Shown: in pieces, positions 54,849 through 62,535 of the stretch | Layout: each line of letters begins with the position of its first letter | How positions within the stretch are numbered: the stretch's first letter is position 1 | NCBI GenBank assembly: GCA_024691325.1 | Contig: JAILNR010000014.1 | Location: 62,001 to 126,000 of the forward strand | Source: Saccharofermentans sp. | GTDB taxonomy: Bacteria > Bacillota > Clostridia > Saccharofermentanales > Saccharofermentanaceae | DNA length: 64,000 nucleotides | Direction: 5' to 3' | Notes under the pieces: model-generated | The model's database searches: none | Told to the model about the DNA's origin: nothing | Seen by the model: only the letters and a program-made list of their open reading frames with translations | Position numbers and translations under genes: made by a program

Positions 54849-56969
54849 ATGTTCCTTCATGCGTCAAGAGACCTTAAATACAGGACGCCTTACGGCGCAC
54901 AACCTGTTGATACCAAAGTCACTATAAGGTTTGACGCATCCTCTGACTGCAGGAATGTGACGCTTTGCTACACATATGGTCTTTACGGTTTCTCTTATCA
55001 CGAGGAGCCAATGTATGAAGTAAAGGCAGAGAAGCTTCCTGAAAGAACGACCAGATATGAGGTCGGGATCATGTTGCCGCATGAGCCCGGTCTTGTCTTT
55101 TATTGGTTCCGCTTTTCCGACATGATCGAGCGGGAGGTCGAGACTGAAGACGGAGCCGATACCGTGACTGAATACGAGACACGGTACTATGTCATGGAAG
55201 CTGACACAGAGGACGGTGCAGGTAAGATTTATCACGAGCCGCCGAGGGTTGCAGCAGACGAGGATAAGTATCCTTACGCGTGGCAGATAACGACATACAA
55301 CAAGAACTTTAAAACTCCCGATTACATGAAGGGTGCACTTATCTATCAGATCTTCCCGGACCGTTTCGCACGTGATGAAGCATTTACGGTACAGAGAATG
55401 AAGAGTGCATCTGACAGGGAGGAGAGAGTCTATCACGACGATTGGTATGAGGATGTTGATATCGAGGGAAAGCCTTCGACGGGTTACCTTGCATGTGACT
55501 TCTACGGTGGTTCTTTGAAAGGTATTGAAGAGCATCTCGACTATATCAAGAGCCTCGGAATAGACATCATTTACTTGAACCCGATCTTTGAAGCGCGTTC
55601 TTCGCACAGATACGATACGGCAGATTACTTGAGTGTCGATCCTATGCTCGGAGGGAACGGGGCTTTTGCAAGCTTTAAGGATGCATGCGAAAGCAAGGGG
55701 ATAAAGATCATTCTCGACGGTGTTTTTTCTCATACGGGTGCCGATTCGAGATACTTTAACAAGTTTGGCAGATACGAGGGAACAGGTGCTTTTGAAGCCT
55801 ATGAGAAGGGCGTTGTAAGCCCCTACAGATCCTGGTATCACTTCTATAAGAACGAGCACGGTTACACGGTTTATGATTCGTGGTGGGGATTTCCCGATCT
55901 GCCTAATGTTGATGAGAATAATCTGTCTTACCGGCAGTTCATCTTCGGTGACGGCGGCGTTGTCGATACATGGATGAAGCGCGGTGCATCAGGACTGAGA
56001 CTTGATGTCTCCGATGAACTTCCGGATTCTTTCATAAGACAGATGAGAGACACGATCAAGGATAAGACCAACGGAGAAGGAATGCTCGTAGGTGAAGTAT
56101 GGGAGGACGCAAGCAACAAGTGTTCTTACGGCTCCTACAGAGACTTTATGCTCGGCAACACTCACGACTCTGTTATGGGATACACTTTCAGGACCACGGT
56201 CCTCGAGTACCTGCAAGGCTACGTCTCTGCCAAGGTCTTTAACGCAAGACTAGAAGGTTTTCGCGAGAGATATCCTGCACAGAGTTACTACTGCATCATG
56301 AATCTTATGTCCTCGCACGATGTGCCCCGTATGTACACCATGATGAGCAAGCCGCAGGATACCGCAGACAAGAGTGCTCAGCGTGATATCTGTGTTCCTG
56401 AACTCGAGGTGTCCAGGTGTGCGGCTCTTTGCAAGATGGCGTACGCTTTGCAGATAGAGTATCCGGGAGCAGCCTGCACTTATTATGGTGATGAGATACT
56501 AATGAACGGATATAAGGATCCTTTCAACAGGCGTACTTATCCGTGGGGAAAAGTTGACGGGGAGGCACAGGAGCACCTTGATTTTTACAGGAAACTTGCT
56601 TCGCTCCGTGTTAATAACCGTGTGCTTCGTACAGGGTTCTACAGAACTGTTTACACGACTGAGGAAGCAATCGTTATGGAGCGTTTCCTTGATAGTGAGA
56701 ACCGTGATTTCTTTGGTAATCTTGTGACAGCCGAAGAAGACGCAAGGCGTATCGTTCTTATCGTTAACCGCGGCCACGAAGGAATCTATCTAAGCCTTAA
56801 CGAGCAAAGCGGCACGCTTAAGGTTGAAGAGGTTAAGAAGCCCGCCGTTTCTTTGAGCAACGAATGCGTTGTAAACGGAATAAGCGGCAGCCCCATGCAG
56901 ATAGGTGTGGCTACTAATTCAATTCAGTTTGTAATTTATGAGGGAACAAGTGGAAGTAATCACGAGTAA
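54849..56969 (+). CDS. GH13 glycosidase (neopullulanase/cyclomaltodextrinase-like)
   Basis: 706 residues. An N-terminal beta-domain (about 1-150) is followed by a (beta/alpha)8 barrel with QIFPDRF, DGVFSHTGADS, SGLRLDVSDE (nucleophile D), VGEVWED (acid/base E) and MNLMSSHDVPRM. A C-terminal beta domain is present. It has no signal peptide, so it is intracellular and would cut alpha-glucans or maltodextrins, fitting the end of a glycogen operon. The ATG lies 3 bases after the glgA stop, with AAGTAAGAG as a weak site. Confidence 0.9.
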   Translation: MFLHASRDLKYRTPYGAQPVDTKVTIRFDASSDCRNVTLCYTYGLYGFSYHEEPMYEVKAEKLPERTTRYEVGIMLPHEPGLVFYWFRFSDMIEREVETEDGADTVTEYETRYYVMEADTEDGAGKIYHEPPRVAADEDKYPYAWQITTYNKNFKTPDYMKGALIYQIFPDRFARDEAFTVQRMKSASDREERVYHDDWYEDVDIEGKPSTGYLACDFYGGSLKGIEEHLDYIKSLGIDIIYLNPIFEARSSHRYDTADYLSVDPMLGGNGAFASFKDACESKGIKIILDGVFSHTGADSRYFNKFGRYEGTGAFEAYEKGVVSPYRSWYHFYKNEHGYTVYDSWWGFPDLPNVDENNLSYRQFIFGDGGVVDTWMKRGASGLRLDVSDELPDSFIRQMRDTIKDKTNGEGMLVGEVWEDASNKCSYGSYRDFMLGNTHDSVMGYTFRTTVLEYLQGYVSAKVFNARLEGFRERYPAQSYYCIMNLMSSHDVPRMYTMMSKPQDTADKSAQRDICVPELEVSRCAALCKMAYALQIEYPGAACTYYGDEILMNGYKDPFNRRTYPWGKVDGEAQEHLDFYRKLASLRVNNRVLRTGFYRTVYTTEEAIVMERFLDSENRDFFGNLVTAEEDARRIVLIVNRGHEGIYLSLNEQSGTLKVEEVKKPAVSLSNECVVNGISGSPMQIGVATNSIQFVIYEGTSGSNHE

Positions 56970-57729
56970 GGATAATTCCAAGGTCAAGTATCTCGCATCT
57001 TTACACGACAGCAAGACTTCACGCCGCGAGGGAGTGGTCCTTGTTGAAGGTGTAAGGTCTTGTGAAGATGCGCTCGCGACCGGTATTACTCCGGTTAAGG
57101 TTGTTTCAGATGAAGCTCACAGTGACTGGGCTGATAAGGTTTCTTCCAAAACATCTTGTGAATGCATAGTATTAAGTACTGCATGTTTTAAGAAGATATC
57201 CGGGACGATGAACCCTCAGGGCGTAGCTTTGGTGGTAAGAAGGTCTGACAGTTCTCAGGAACTCAAGTTAAGAGGCGATAATAAGGATATCTTCATGTGC
57301 CTCGAGGATATCCAGGATCCGGGCAACCTCGGCACGATGATCAGGATAGCCGACGCATTTGACTTCGGTGCCGTGCTCGTTACTAAGAATACCGTTGATG
57401 CCTACAATGACAAGGTAATAAGGTCATCCATGGGTTCTATCTGGCGAGTTCCCGTCATTGAATTTGCTGACGCGAAGCAGATGATACAAGCTCTGCACTC
57501 GTCGAAAATAAAGGTAATGGCAGCCGAGCTTCACGGGGAAGACTTAAGAAGCGTTAAGCCCGGGCTTCCGGTAGCTTACTTTATAGGTAATGAGGGCGCG
57601 GGTTTGAAGCCTGAGACTATAGAATTATGCGATATTAAGGTCAAAATCGATATGCAGGGGAGGGCGGAATCCCTTAATGCCGCCTCAGCCGCTTCGATAA
57701 TCGGTTACATTTTGCAAGAATTAAGATGA
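56938..57729 (+). CDS. SpoU/TrmH-family RNA 2'-O-methyltransferase
   Basis: 263 residues from ATG 56938, or about 259 from GTG 56950 (AGGGA 4 bases upstream); the latter is plausible. An N-terminal substrate-binding domain (NSKVKYLASLHDSKTSRREGVVLVEGVRSC) is followed by the SPOUT knot (LEDIQDPGNLGTMIRIADAF, VIRSSMGSIWRVPV, YFIGNEGAGL and RAESLNAASAASIIGYIL). It methylates a ribose in rRNA or tRNA using SAM; the exact site is not predictable. The start overlaps the GH13 gene by 32 bases. Being last in the glg run is probably read-through. Confidence 0.92.
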   Translation: MREQVEVITSKDNSKVKYLASLHDSKTSRREGVVLVEGVRSCEDALATGITPVKVVSDEAHSDWADKVSSKTSCECIVLSTACFKKISGTMNPQGVALVVRRSDSSQELKLRGDNKDIFMCLEDIQDPGNLGTMIRIADAFDFGAVLVTKNTVDAYNDKVIRSSMGSIWRVPVIEFADAKQMIQALHSSKIKVMAAELHGEDLRSVKPGLPVAYFIGNEGAGLKPETIELCDIKVKIDMQGRAESLNAASAASIIGYILQELR

Positions 57730-57754
57730 AATCTTGCATTTTTTCTTGAATAAA

Positions 57755-57784
57755 TTGACAAGGCGGAGAGCCGAAACATATAAT
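57755..57784 (+). promoter_or_regulatory. Promoter of the aconitase-citrate synthase operon
   Basis: Consensus TTGACA (-35, 57755-57760), 18-base spacer, consensus TATAAT (-10, 57779-57784). A leader of about 40 bases has GGAGGG before the ATG. Among the strongest-looking promoters in the window. Confidence 0.85.
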
Positions 57785-57830
57785 TTCCTTCGTGGCATAA
57801 TATTTTATATTTATATTACGGAGGGACAAA

Positions 57831-59765
57831 ATGGGGTACACAATTTCACAGAAGATCATTAAGGATCACCTTCTTTCAGGAGAAATGAAGGTCGGAGAGG
57901 AGATAGCTCTTCGTATCGACCAGACTCTTACTCAGGATTCTACGGGAACAATGGCGTATCTCCAGTTTGAAGCCCTCGGTATCGATCAGGTTAAGACAAA
58001 GCTCTCTGTAGCTTATATCGATCACAATATGCTTCAGTCCGGCTTCGAGAATGCCGATGACCATAAGTACATTCAGACAGTTACAAATAAGCACGGAATC
58101 AGATTCAGCCGTCCCGGTAACGGCGTCTGCCATCAGGTTCACATCGAGAGATTCGGTGTTCCCGGTCAGACATTGCTCGGTTCCGACTCTCATACACCTA
58201 CGTGCGGCGGTATCGGAATGCTTGCTATCGGTGCAGGCGGACTTGACGTTGCAGTAGCTATGGGTGGTGGCCCTTACTACATCACGATGCCTAAGATGGT
58301 TCGTGTTACTCTGAAGAATAAGCTCGCTCCCTGGACAACAGCTAAGGACATCATTCTTGAAGTTCTCCGCATTATGTCCGTTAAGGGCGGTGTGGGAAAG
58401 ATCGTTGAATATGCAGGAGACGGACTTGCTTCTCTCACAGTTCCCGAGAGAGCTACTATCACCAATATGGGTGCCGAGCTCGGTGCTACAACTTCTGTTT
58501 TCCCTTCTGATGAAGTTACAAAGGCTTTCCTTAAGGCCCAGGGAAGAGAAGAGGTTTGGACAGAACTTAAGGCAGATGAGGATGCTGTTTATGATGAGGA
58601 GATTGAGATCGACCTCTCGACTCTCGTACCTCTCGTTGCTAAGCCCCACATGCCTGATGAGGTTGTTACAGTTAAGGAGATAGCAGGACTTAAGGTTGAC
58701 CAGTGCTGCATCGGTTCCTGCACAAACTCCTCACTTTACGATATGCTCAAGGTTGCCAAGATCTTGAAAGGTCACACAGTTCATCCCGATGTATCACTTG
58801 TTATCGCTCCCGGTTCAAAGCAGGTATTCAATATGCTCGCTGAGACAGGCGCTCTTGCAGATATGATCGAGGCAGGAGCAAGAATTATCGAGTGCGGCTG
58901 CGGCCCTTGTATCGGTATGGGACAGTCTCCTAAGACAAATGCTGTTTCCTTGAGAACTAATAACAGAAACTTCTTCGGAAGATCCGGAACCAAGTCCGCT
59001 TCCATTTATCTCGTCAGCCCTGAGGTTGCAGCTGTTGCAGCAATTACGGGTGTTGTTACTAATCCTGCTGACTTCGGCGAGCCGCCGGTAGTTACAATGC
59101 CTGATGCATTTAAGGTTAACGACAACATGGTAATTCTTCCTTCCGCCACACCTGATGAGGTGGAGGTAGTAAGAGGTCCTAACATCAAGCCTTTCCCTGC
59201 ACACCATAAGCTTGCTGATGAGGTTGACGGTAAGGTATTGATCAAGGTAGAGGACAACATTACAACTGACCACATCATGCCTTCGAACGCTAAGCTTTTG
59301 CCTTACCGTTCCAACATTCCTTATCTTGCTGACTTCTGTCTGACACCTTGTGATGAGCAGTTCCCTGCAAGAGCAAAGGAGAACAACGGCGGATTCATCA
59401 TCGGCGGCCAGAACTACGGCCAGGGATCTTCAAGAGAGCACGCTGCTTTGGCACCTTTGCAGCTTGGCGTTAAGGGTGTTATTGCACTTTCTTTCGCACG
59501 TATCCATATGGCTAACCTCATTAACAACGGTATCCTTCCTCTTACTTTCAAGGATCCTGCTGATTATGAGAAGATCTCGCTTCTTGATGAACTTGTTCTT
59601 GAGAATGCAAGAGCTCAGGTTGAGGCTGCTGCTAACGGCGCTTCAGTAACAATTACAAACAAGACTCAGGGTTATTCCTTCGAGACAGAGCTTGCTATCT
59701 CTGACAGACAGAGAGACATGCTCCTCGCAGGCGGACTTTTGAATCTTACCAAGGAGAATGCCTGA
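57831..59765 (+). CDS. acnA: Aconitate hydratase
   Basis: 644 residues, the short (mitochondrial-type-like) aconitase length. The iron-sulfur ligands are in CCIGSCTNSS and CGCGPCIGMGQ. Substrate-binding blocks are SDSHTPTCGGIGMLAIGAGGLDVAVAMGG, NRNFFGRSGT and the C-terminal swivel domain motif GQNYGQGSSREHAALAPLQLGVKGV. It interconverts citrate and isocitrate, and the adjacent citrate synthase supports this over homoaconitase. The stop overlaps the next ATG by one base. Confidence 0.92.
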   Translation: MGYTISQKIIKDHLLSGEMKVGEEIALRIDQTLTQDSTGTMAYLQFEALGIDQVKTKLSVAYIDHNMLQSGFENADDHKYIQTVTNKHGIRFSRPGNGVCHQVHIERFGVPGQTLLGSDSHTPTCGGIGMLAIGAGGLDVAVAMGGGPYYITMPKMVRVTLKNKLAPWTTAKDIILEVLRIMSVKGGVGKIVEYAGDGLASLTVPERATITNMGAELGATTSVFPSDEVTKAFLKAQGREEVWTELKADEDAVYDEEIEIDLSTLVPLVAKPHMPDEVVTVKEIAGLKVDQCCIGSCTNSSLYDMLKVAKILKGHTVHPDVSLVIAPGSKQVFNMLAETGALADMIEAGARIIECGCGPCIGMGQSPKTNAVSLRTNNRNFFGRSGTKSASIYLVSPEVAAVAAITGVVTNPADFGEPPVVTMPDAFKVNDNMVILPSATPDEVEVVRGPNIKPFPAHHKLADEVDGKVLIKVEDNITTDHIMPSNAKLLPYRSNIPYLADFCLTPCDEQFPARAKENNGGFIIGGQNYGQGSSREHAALAPLQLGVKGVIALSFARIHMANLINNGILPLTFKDPADYEKISLLDELVLENARAQVEAAANGASVTITNKTQGYSFETELAISDRQRDMLLAGGLLNLTKENA

Positions 59766-61132
59766 TGGCTGATCTTACAAACAACGAAGTATATATAAAC
59801 GAGCTTGCGAAAGTTGCAAGCCATAAAGCAAAAATAGAACCCGAACTGTACGGAAAGTACAATGTAAAAAGAGGTCTTCGTAATAACGACGGAACGGGTG
59901 TACTTGTAGGTCTTACCGAGGTCGGTGAGGTAATGAGTTACTTCATGGATGACGGTGACCGCGTTCCCGTTGACGGTAAGCTCTATTACCAGGGTTACGA
60001 GGTTACTGATCTCGTAAACGGTTTCTATAAGAAGAGATTCGGTTATGAGGAGATCGCTTTCCTGCTTATAACGGGAGATCTTCCTACTGAGCAGGAACTC
60101 AAGGACTTCAGAGCGCTTCTGTCTTCCATGAGACCTCTTCCCGAGGGCTTTACAGAAGATATGATCCTCAAGGCTCCGAGCCCGGATGTCATGAATAAGC
60201 TTGCAAGATCTGTTCTTGCTTCTTATTCGTATGATCCCAACCCGGATTCACTTGAACTTAAGAATGTAATGCGTCAGTGTGTTGAGCTGATCGCAAGATT
60301 CCCTGTAATGATCGCGTACGGTTACATGGCAAGACTTCACTATGTTGAGCATAAGAGTCTTTTCCTGCATTCACCCGTACCTGAGTATTCAACGGCAGAG
60401 AATCTTCTGCACCTCATCCGTCCTGACGGAAAGTTTACGGAACTTGAGGCTACAATACTTGACCTTGCTCTCGTTCTTCACGCGGAGCACGGCGGTGGTA
60501 ATAACTCTTCTTTCGTTACACACGCTGTTTCTTCAACAGGTACTGACACATATTCTGCCATCGCTGCTGCAGTCGGATCTTTAAAGGGACCTCAGCACGG
60601 AGGTGCTTCAAATAAGGCTTATGCCATGATGAGCGACCTTCGCAAGACAGTAAACAACTGGAAGGATGAAGGCGCCGTTAAGGATTACCTTGCAAGGATC
60701 ATCCGCAAGGAAGCTTTCGACAAGTCCGGTCTGATCTACGGTATCGGTCACGCGGTCTATACTTTATCTGACCCGAGAACGAGAATCCTCAAGCAGCATG
60801 CACAGGAGCTTGCCGAGGTAACAGGGAACACGGAGATATTCGATCTTTACACTATGGTAGAGAGGGTTGCCCCCGATGTATTCCATGAGGTCAAGAAGAA
60901 TGACAAGATCATGTGTGCGAATGTTGACTATTATGCGGGCTTCATTTATTCCATGCTCGGTATTCCTCCGGAACTGTTCACTCCTATCTTTGCATCAGCA
61001 AGAATTGCAGGCTGGAGTGCACACAGAATCGAGGAAGTTGTAACCGGCGGACGCATCATGAGACCTGCCTATAAGTGCGTAAGTAAGAGAAGGGAATACA
61101 TTCCTGCTGAGCAGAGGAAGCCGCTCATTTAA
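59765..61132 (+). CDS. gltA: Citrate synthase (Si-type)
   Basis: 455 residues, longer than the ~370-residue bacterial type. Catalytic and substrate-binding blocks are LHAEHGGGNNSSFVTHAVSSTGTDTYSAI, LKGPQHGGASNKAY and GIGHAVYTLSDPRTRIL. It condenses oxaloacetate and acetyl-CoA to citrate. With aconitase in the same operon, it would provide isocitrate for 2-oxoglutarate and glutamate synthesis; isocitrate dehydrogenase is not in the window. The gene overlaps acnA by one base. Confidence 0.92.
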   Translation: MADLTNNEVYINELAKVASHKAKIEPELYGKYNVKRGLRNNDGTGVLVGLTEVGEVMSYFMDDGDRVPVDGKLYYQGYEVTDLVNGFYKKRFGYEEIAFLLITGDLPTEQELKDFRALLSSMRPLPEGFTEDMILKAPSPDVMNKLARSVLASYSYDPNPDSLELKNVMRQCVELIARFPVMIAYGYMARLHYVEHKSLFLHSPVPEYSTAENLLHLIRPDGKFTELEATILDLALVLHAEHGGGNNSSFVTHAVSSTGTDTYSAIAAAVGSLKGPQHGGASNKAYAMMSDLRKTVNNWKDEGAVKDYLARIIRKEAFDKSGLIYGIGHAVYTLSDPRTRILKQHAQELAEVTGNTEIFDLYTMVERVAPDVFHEVKKNDKIMCANVDYYAGFIYSMLGIPPELFTPIFASARIAGWSAHRIEEVVTGGRIMRPAYKCVSKRREYIPAEQRKPLI

Positions 61133-61143
61133 TGTCGTGATTA

Positions 61144-61152
61144 TGCTATACT
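61144..61152 (+). promoter_or_regulatory. Extended -10 promoter of the zinc-ribbon gene
   Basis: TGCTATACT (extended -10, TGnTATACT) 34 bases before the ATG at 61186, with no good -35. AAGGAG is the ribosome site. Confidence 0.5.
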
Positions 61153-61185
61153 CTTAATTAGTTTTGAGGGTAAGGAGAACTTCAC

Positions 61186-62295
61186 ATGGCTGATAATGAG
61201 TATGTTAATGATGCAGTACAGGATGAAGTAGTACAGGGCGTTACTGAGGACGTTACCGATAAGAAGTGTCCCAACTGCGGCGCGACTGTTACTTATGATC
61301 CTGCAACTTTGTCGATGACCTGCGAATACTGCGGTTATCACAAGGAACTTCCCAAGCCTGAAGAGGGAAGCAAGGCAACCCAGGAAATCGATTTCAACTC
61401 TGCCAAGCTCCGCACGAGCAAGGACTGGGGTTCTCAGAAGAAGAATATCGTCTGCCAGAACTGCGGCGGTTCTGCCATGTATGACATGACCACTACCGCA
61501 AACACATGTCCATTCTGCGGTTCCACATCCGTCATGCCGGTTGATGACGACGAGGATGTAATGGCACCCGGTGGTGTCGTTCCCTTTGAAATCTCACGCG
61601 AAAAGGCGGCGGAACTGTTCAAGGCGTGGCTTAAGCATAAGCTTTTCGCACCGAGTGCTGCCAAGAAGAGTTGTGAAGCGAAGGAGTTCAATGGAATCTA
61701 TCTTCCTTATTGGACTTTTGATACGCAGACGACATCATCTTATTCCGGAAGCTACGGTAAGGACTACAAGGACCGTGAGGGCAAAACCCATACAAGATGG
61801 TATAACTGCTCAGGTATCTATGATGAGTTCATTGATGACCAGGTTGTATATGCAAGCACGAAGACAAATGACAGCAATATCAAGTCTGTCTCCCAGTTTA
61901 ACTTTACGAAGTTAAGAGATTACGATCCCCAGTTTATTGCAGGTTTTGCTGCCGAGAGGTACTCTCTCGGACTGGACGACGGCTGGGTAGTAGCTCAGGA
62001 ACTTATCCAGAGACGCTTGAAGAGCAACATCGAGAGCTCGATAAGAAACAGATATCACGCTGACCGCGTTCGTAATGTAAGACTTGCCACTTCCTATGAC
62101 AAGATAACATTCAAGTATCTGCTCGCACCTATATGGATCTCAAACTTCAAGTTTAAAGATCAGGTTTATAACTTCGTAGTTAATGGCCAGACCGGAAGGA
62201 TAGCAGGAAAGTCGCCTGTTTCAGTACTCCGTGTAATAGTTGCTATTATTATCGGTATTGCTGTTCTGGCATTGCTGGCGTACATCTTCCAGTAA
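61186..62295 (+). CDS. Zinc-ribbon protein with C-terminal membrane helix, function unknown
   Basis: 369 residues. Two zinc ribbons sit near the N-terminus: KCPNCGATVTYDPATLSMTCEYCGYHKE (about 26-55) and CQNCGGSAMYDMTTTANTCPFCGST (about 88-112). A central soluble domain follows (YLPYWTFDTQTTSSYSGSYG...). One membrane helix lies at the C-terminus (about 345-367, VLRVIVAIIIGIAVLALLAYIFQ). It is a familiar uncharacterised type in Clostridia, sometimes called TFIIB-like zinc ribbon protein. It ends with a terminator. Confidence 0.8.
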   Translation: MADNEYVNDAVQDEVVQGVTEDVTDKKCPNCGATVTYDPATLSMTCEYCGYHKELPKPEEGSKATQEIDFNSAKLRTSKDWGSQKKNIVCQNCGGSAMYDMTTTANTCPFCGSTSVMPVDDDEDVMAPGGVVPFEISREKAAELFKAWLKHKLFAPSAAKKSCEAKEFNGIYLPYWTFDTQTTSSYSGSYGKDYKDREGKTHTRWYNCSGIYDEFIDDQVVYASTKTNDSNIKSVSQFNFTKLRDYDPQFIAGFAAERYSLGLDDGWVVAQELIQRRLKSNIESSIRNRYHADRVRNVRLATSYDKITFKYLLAPIWISNFKFKDQVYNFVVNGQTGRIAGKSPVSVLRVIVAIIIGIAVLALLAYIFQ

Positions 62296-62322
62296 GTAGA
62301 ATTAGCTTGATTTATAAGCGCT

Positions 62323-62350
62323 AAGCCGGGTTAACGCCCGGCTTTTCTTT
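62323..62350 (+). terminator. Terminator of the zinc-ribbon gene
   Basis: AAGCCGGG / CCCGGCTT hairpin with a 6-base loop, followed by TTCTTTTG. Confidence 0.85.
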
Positions 62351-62455
62351 TGTTTTGGAATGATCGGGTTAACAAGTGTATCACCGTTTCGTAATCTTTT
62401 ATTCACCGAATTGTGTCATAAATGTGATAAATCTTTTAACAAATTTAACAAAATG

Positions 62456-62486
62456 CCTTGAAATCAAGGGTTAAAGGCTATAAAAT
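62456..62486 (+). promoter_or_regulatory. Promoter of the surface protein gene with palindrome over the -35
   Basis: TTGAAA (-35, 62458-62463), 17-base spacer, TAAAAT (-10, 62481-62486). A perfect palindrome CCTTGA-AA-TCAAGG (62456-62469) covers the -35. Upstream to the terminator the DNA is A/T-rich with no gene. Confidence 0.6.
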
Positions 62487-62511
62487 CAAATTATCTATAT
62501 TTTTTTAGATG

Positions 62512-62524
62512 GCGCATTATGCGC
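62512..62524 (+). repeat. 5' UTR hairpin directly before the ribosome site
   Basis: GCGCA-TTA-TGCGC, followed at once by the GAGGGGG ribosome site of the surface protein gene. In RNA it could hold back ribosome access or protect the 5' end. Confidence 0.4.
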
Positions 62525-62535
62525 GAGGGGGCTTT

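Noticed and set aside
54864..55859. A 331-codon open frame on the minus strand
   Set aside because: It lies fully inside the GH13 gene, has no recognisable domain or ribosome site, and reads as a shadow of a well-supported gene.
57876..58649. A 257-codon open frame on the minus strand
   Set aside because: Antisense to aconitase, with cysteine/serine-rich shadow composition and no ribosome site.
62351..62535. A c-di-GMP riboswitch before the surface protein gene
   Set aside because: The expected GEMM conserved blocks are absent; only a short hairpin and a dyad over the -35 are visible.
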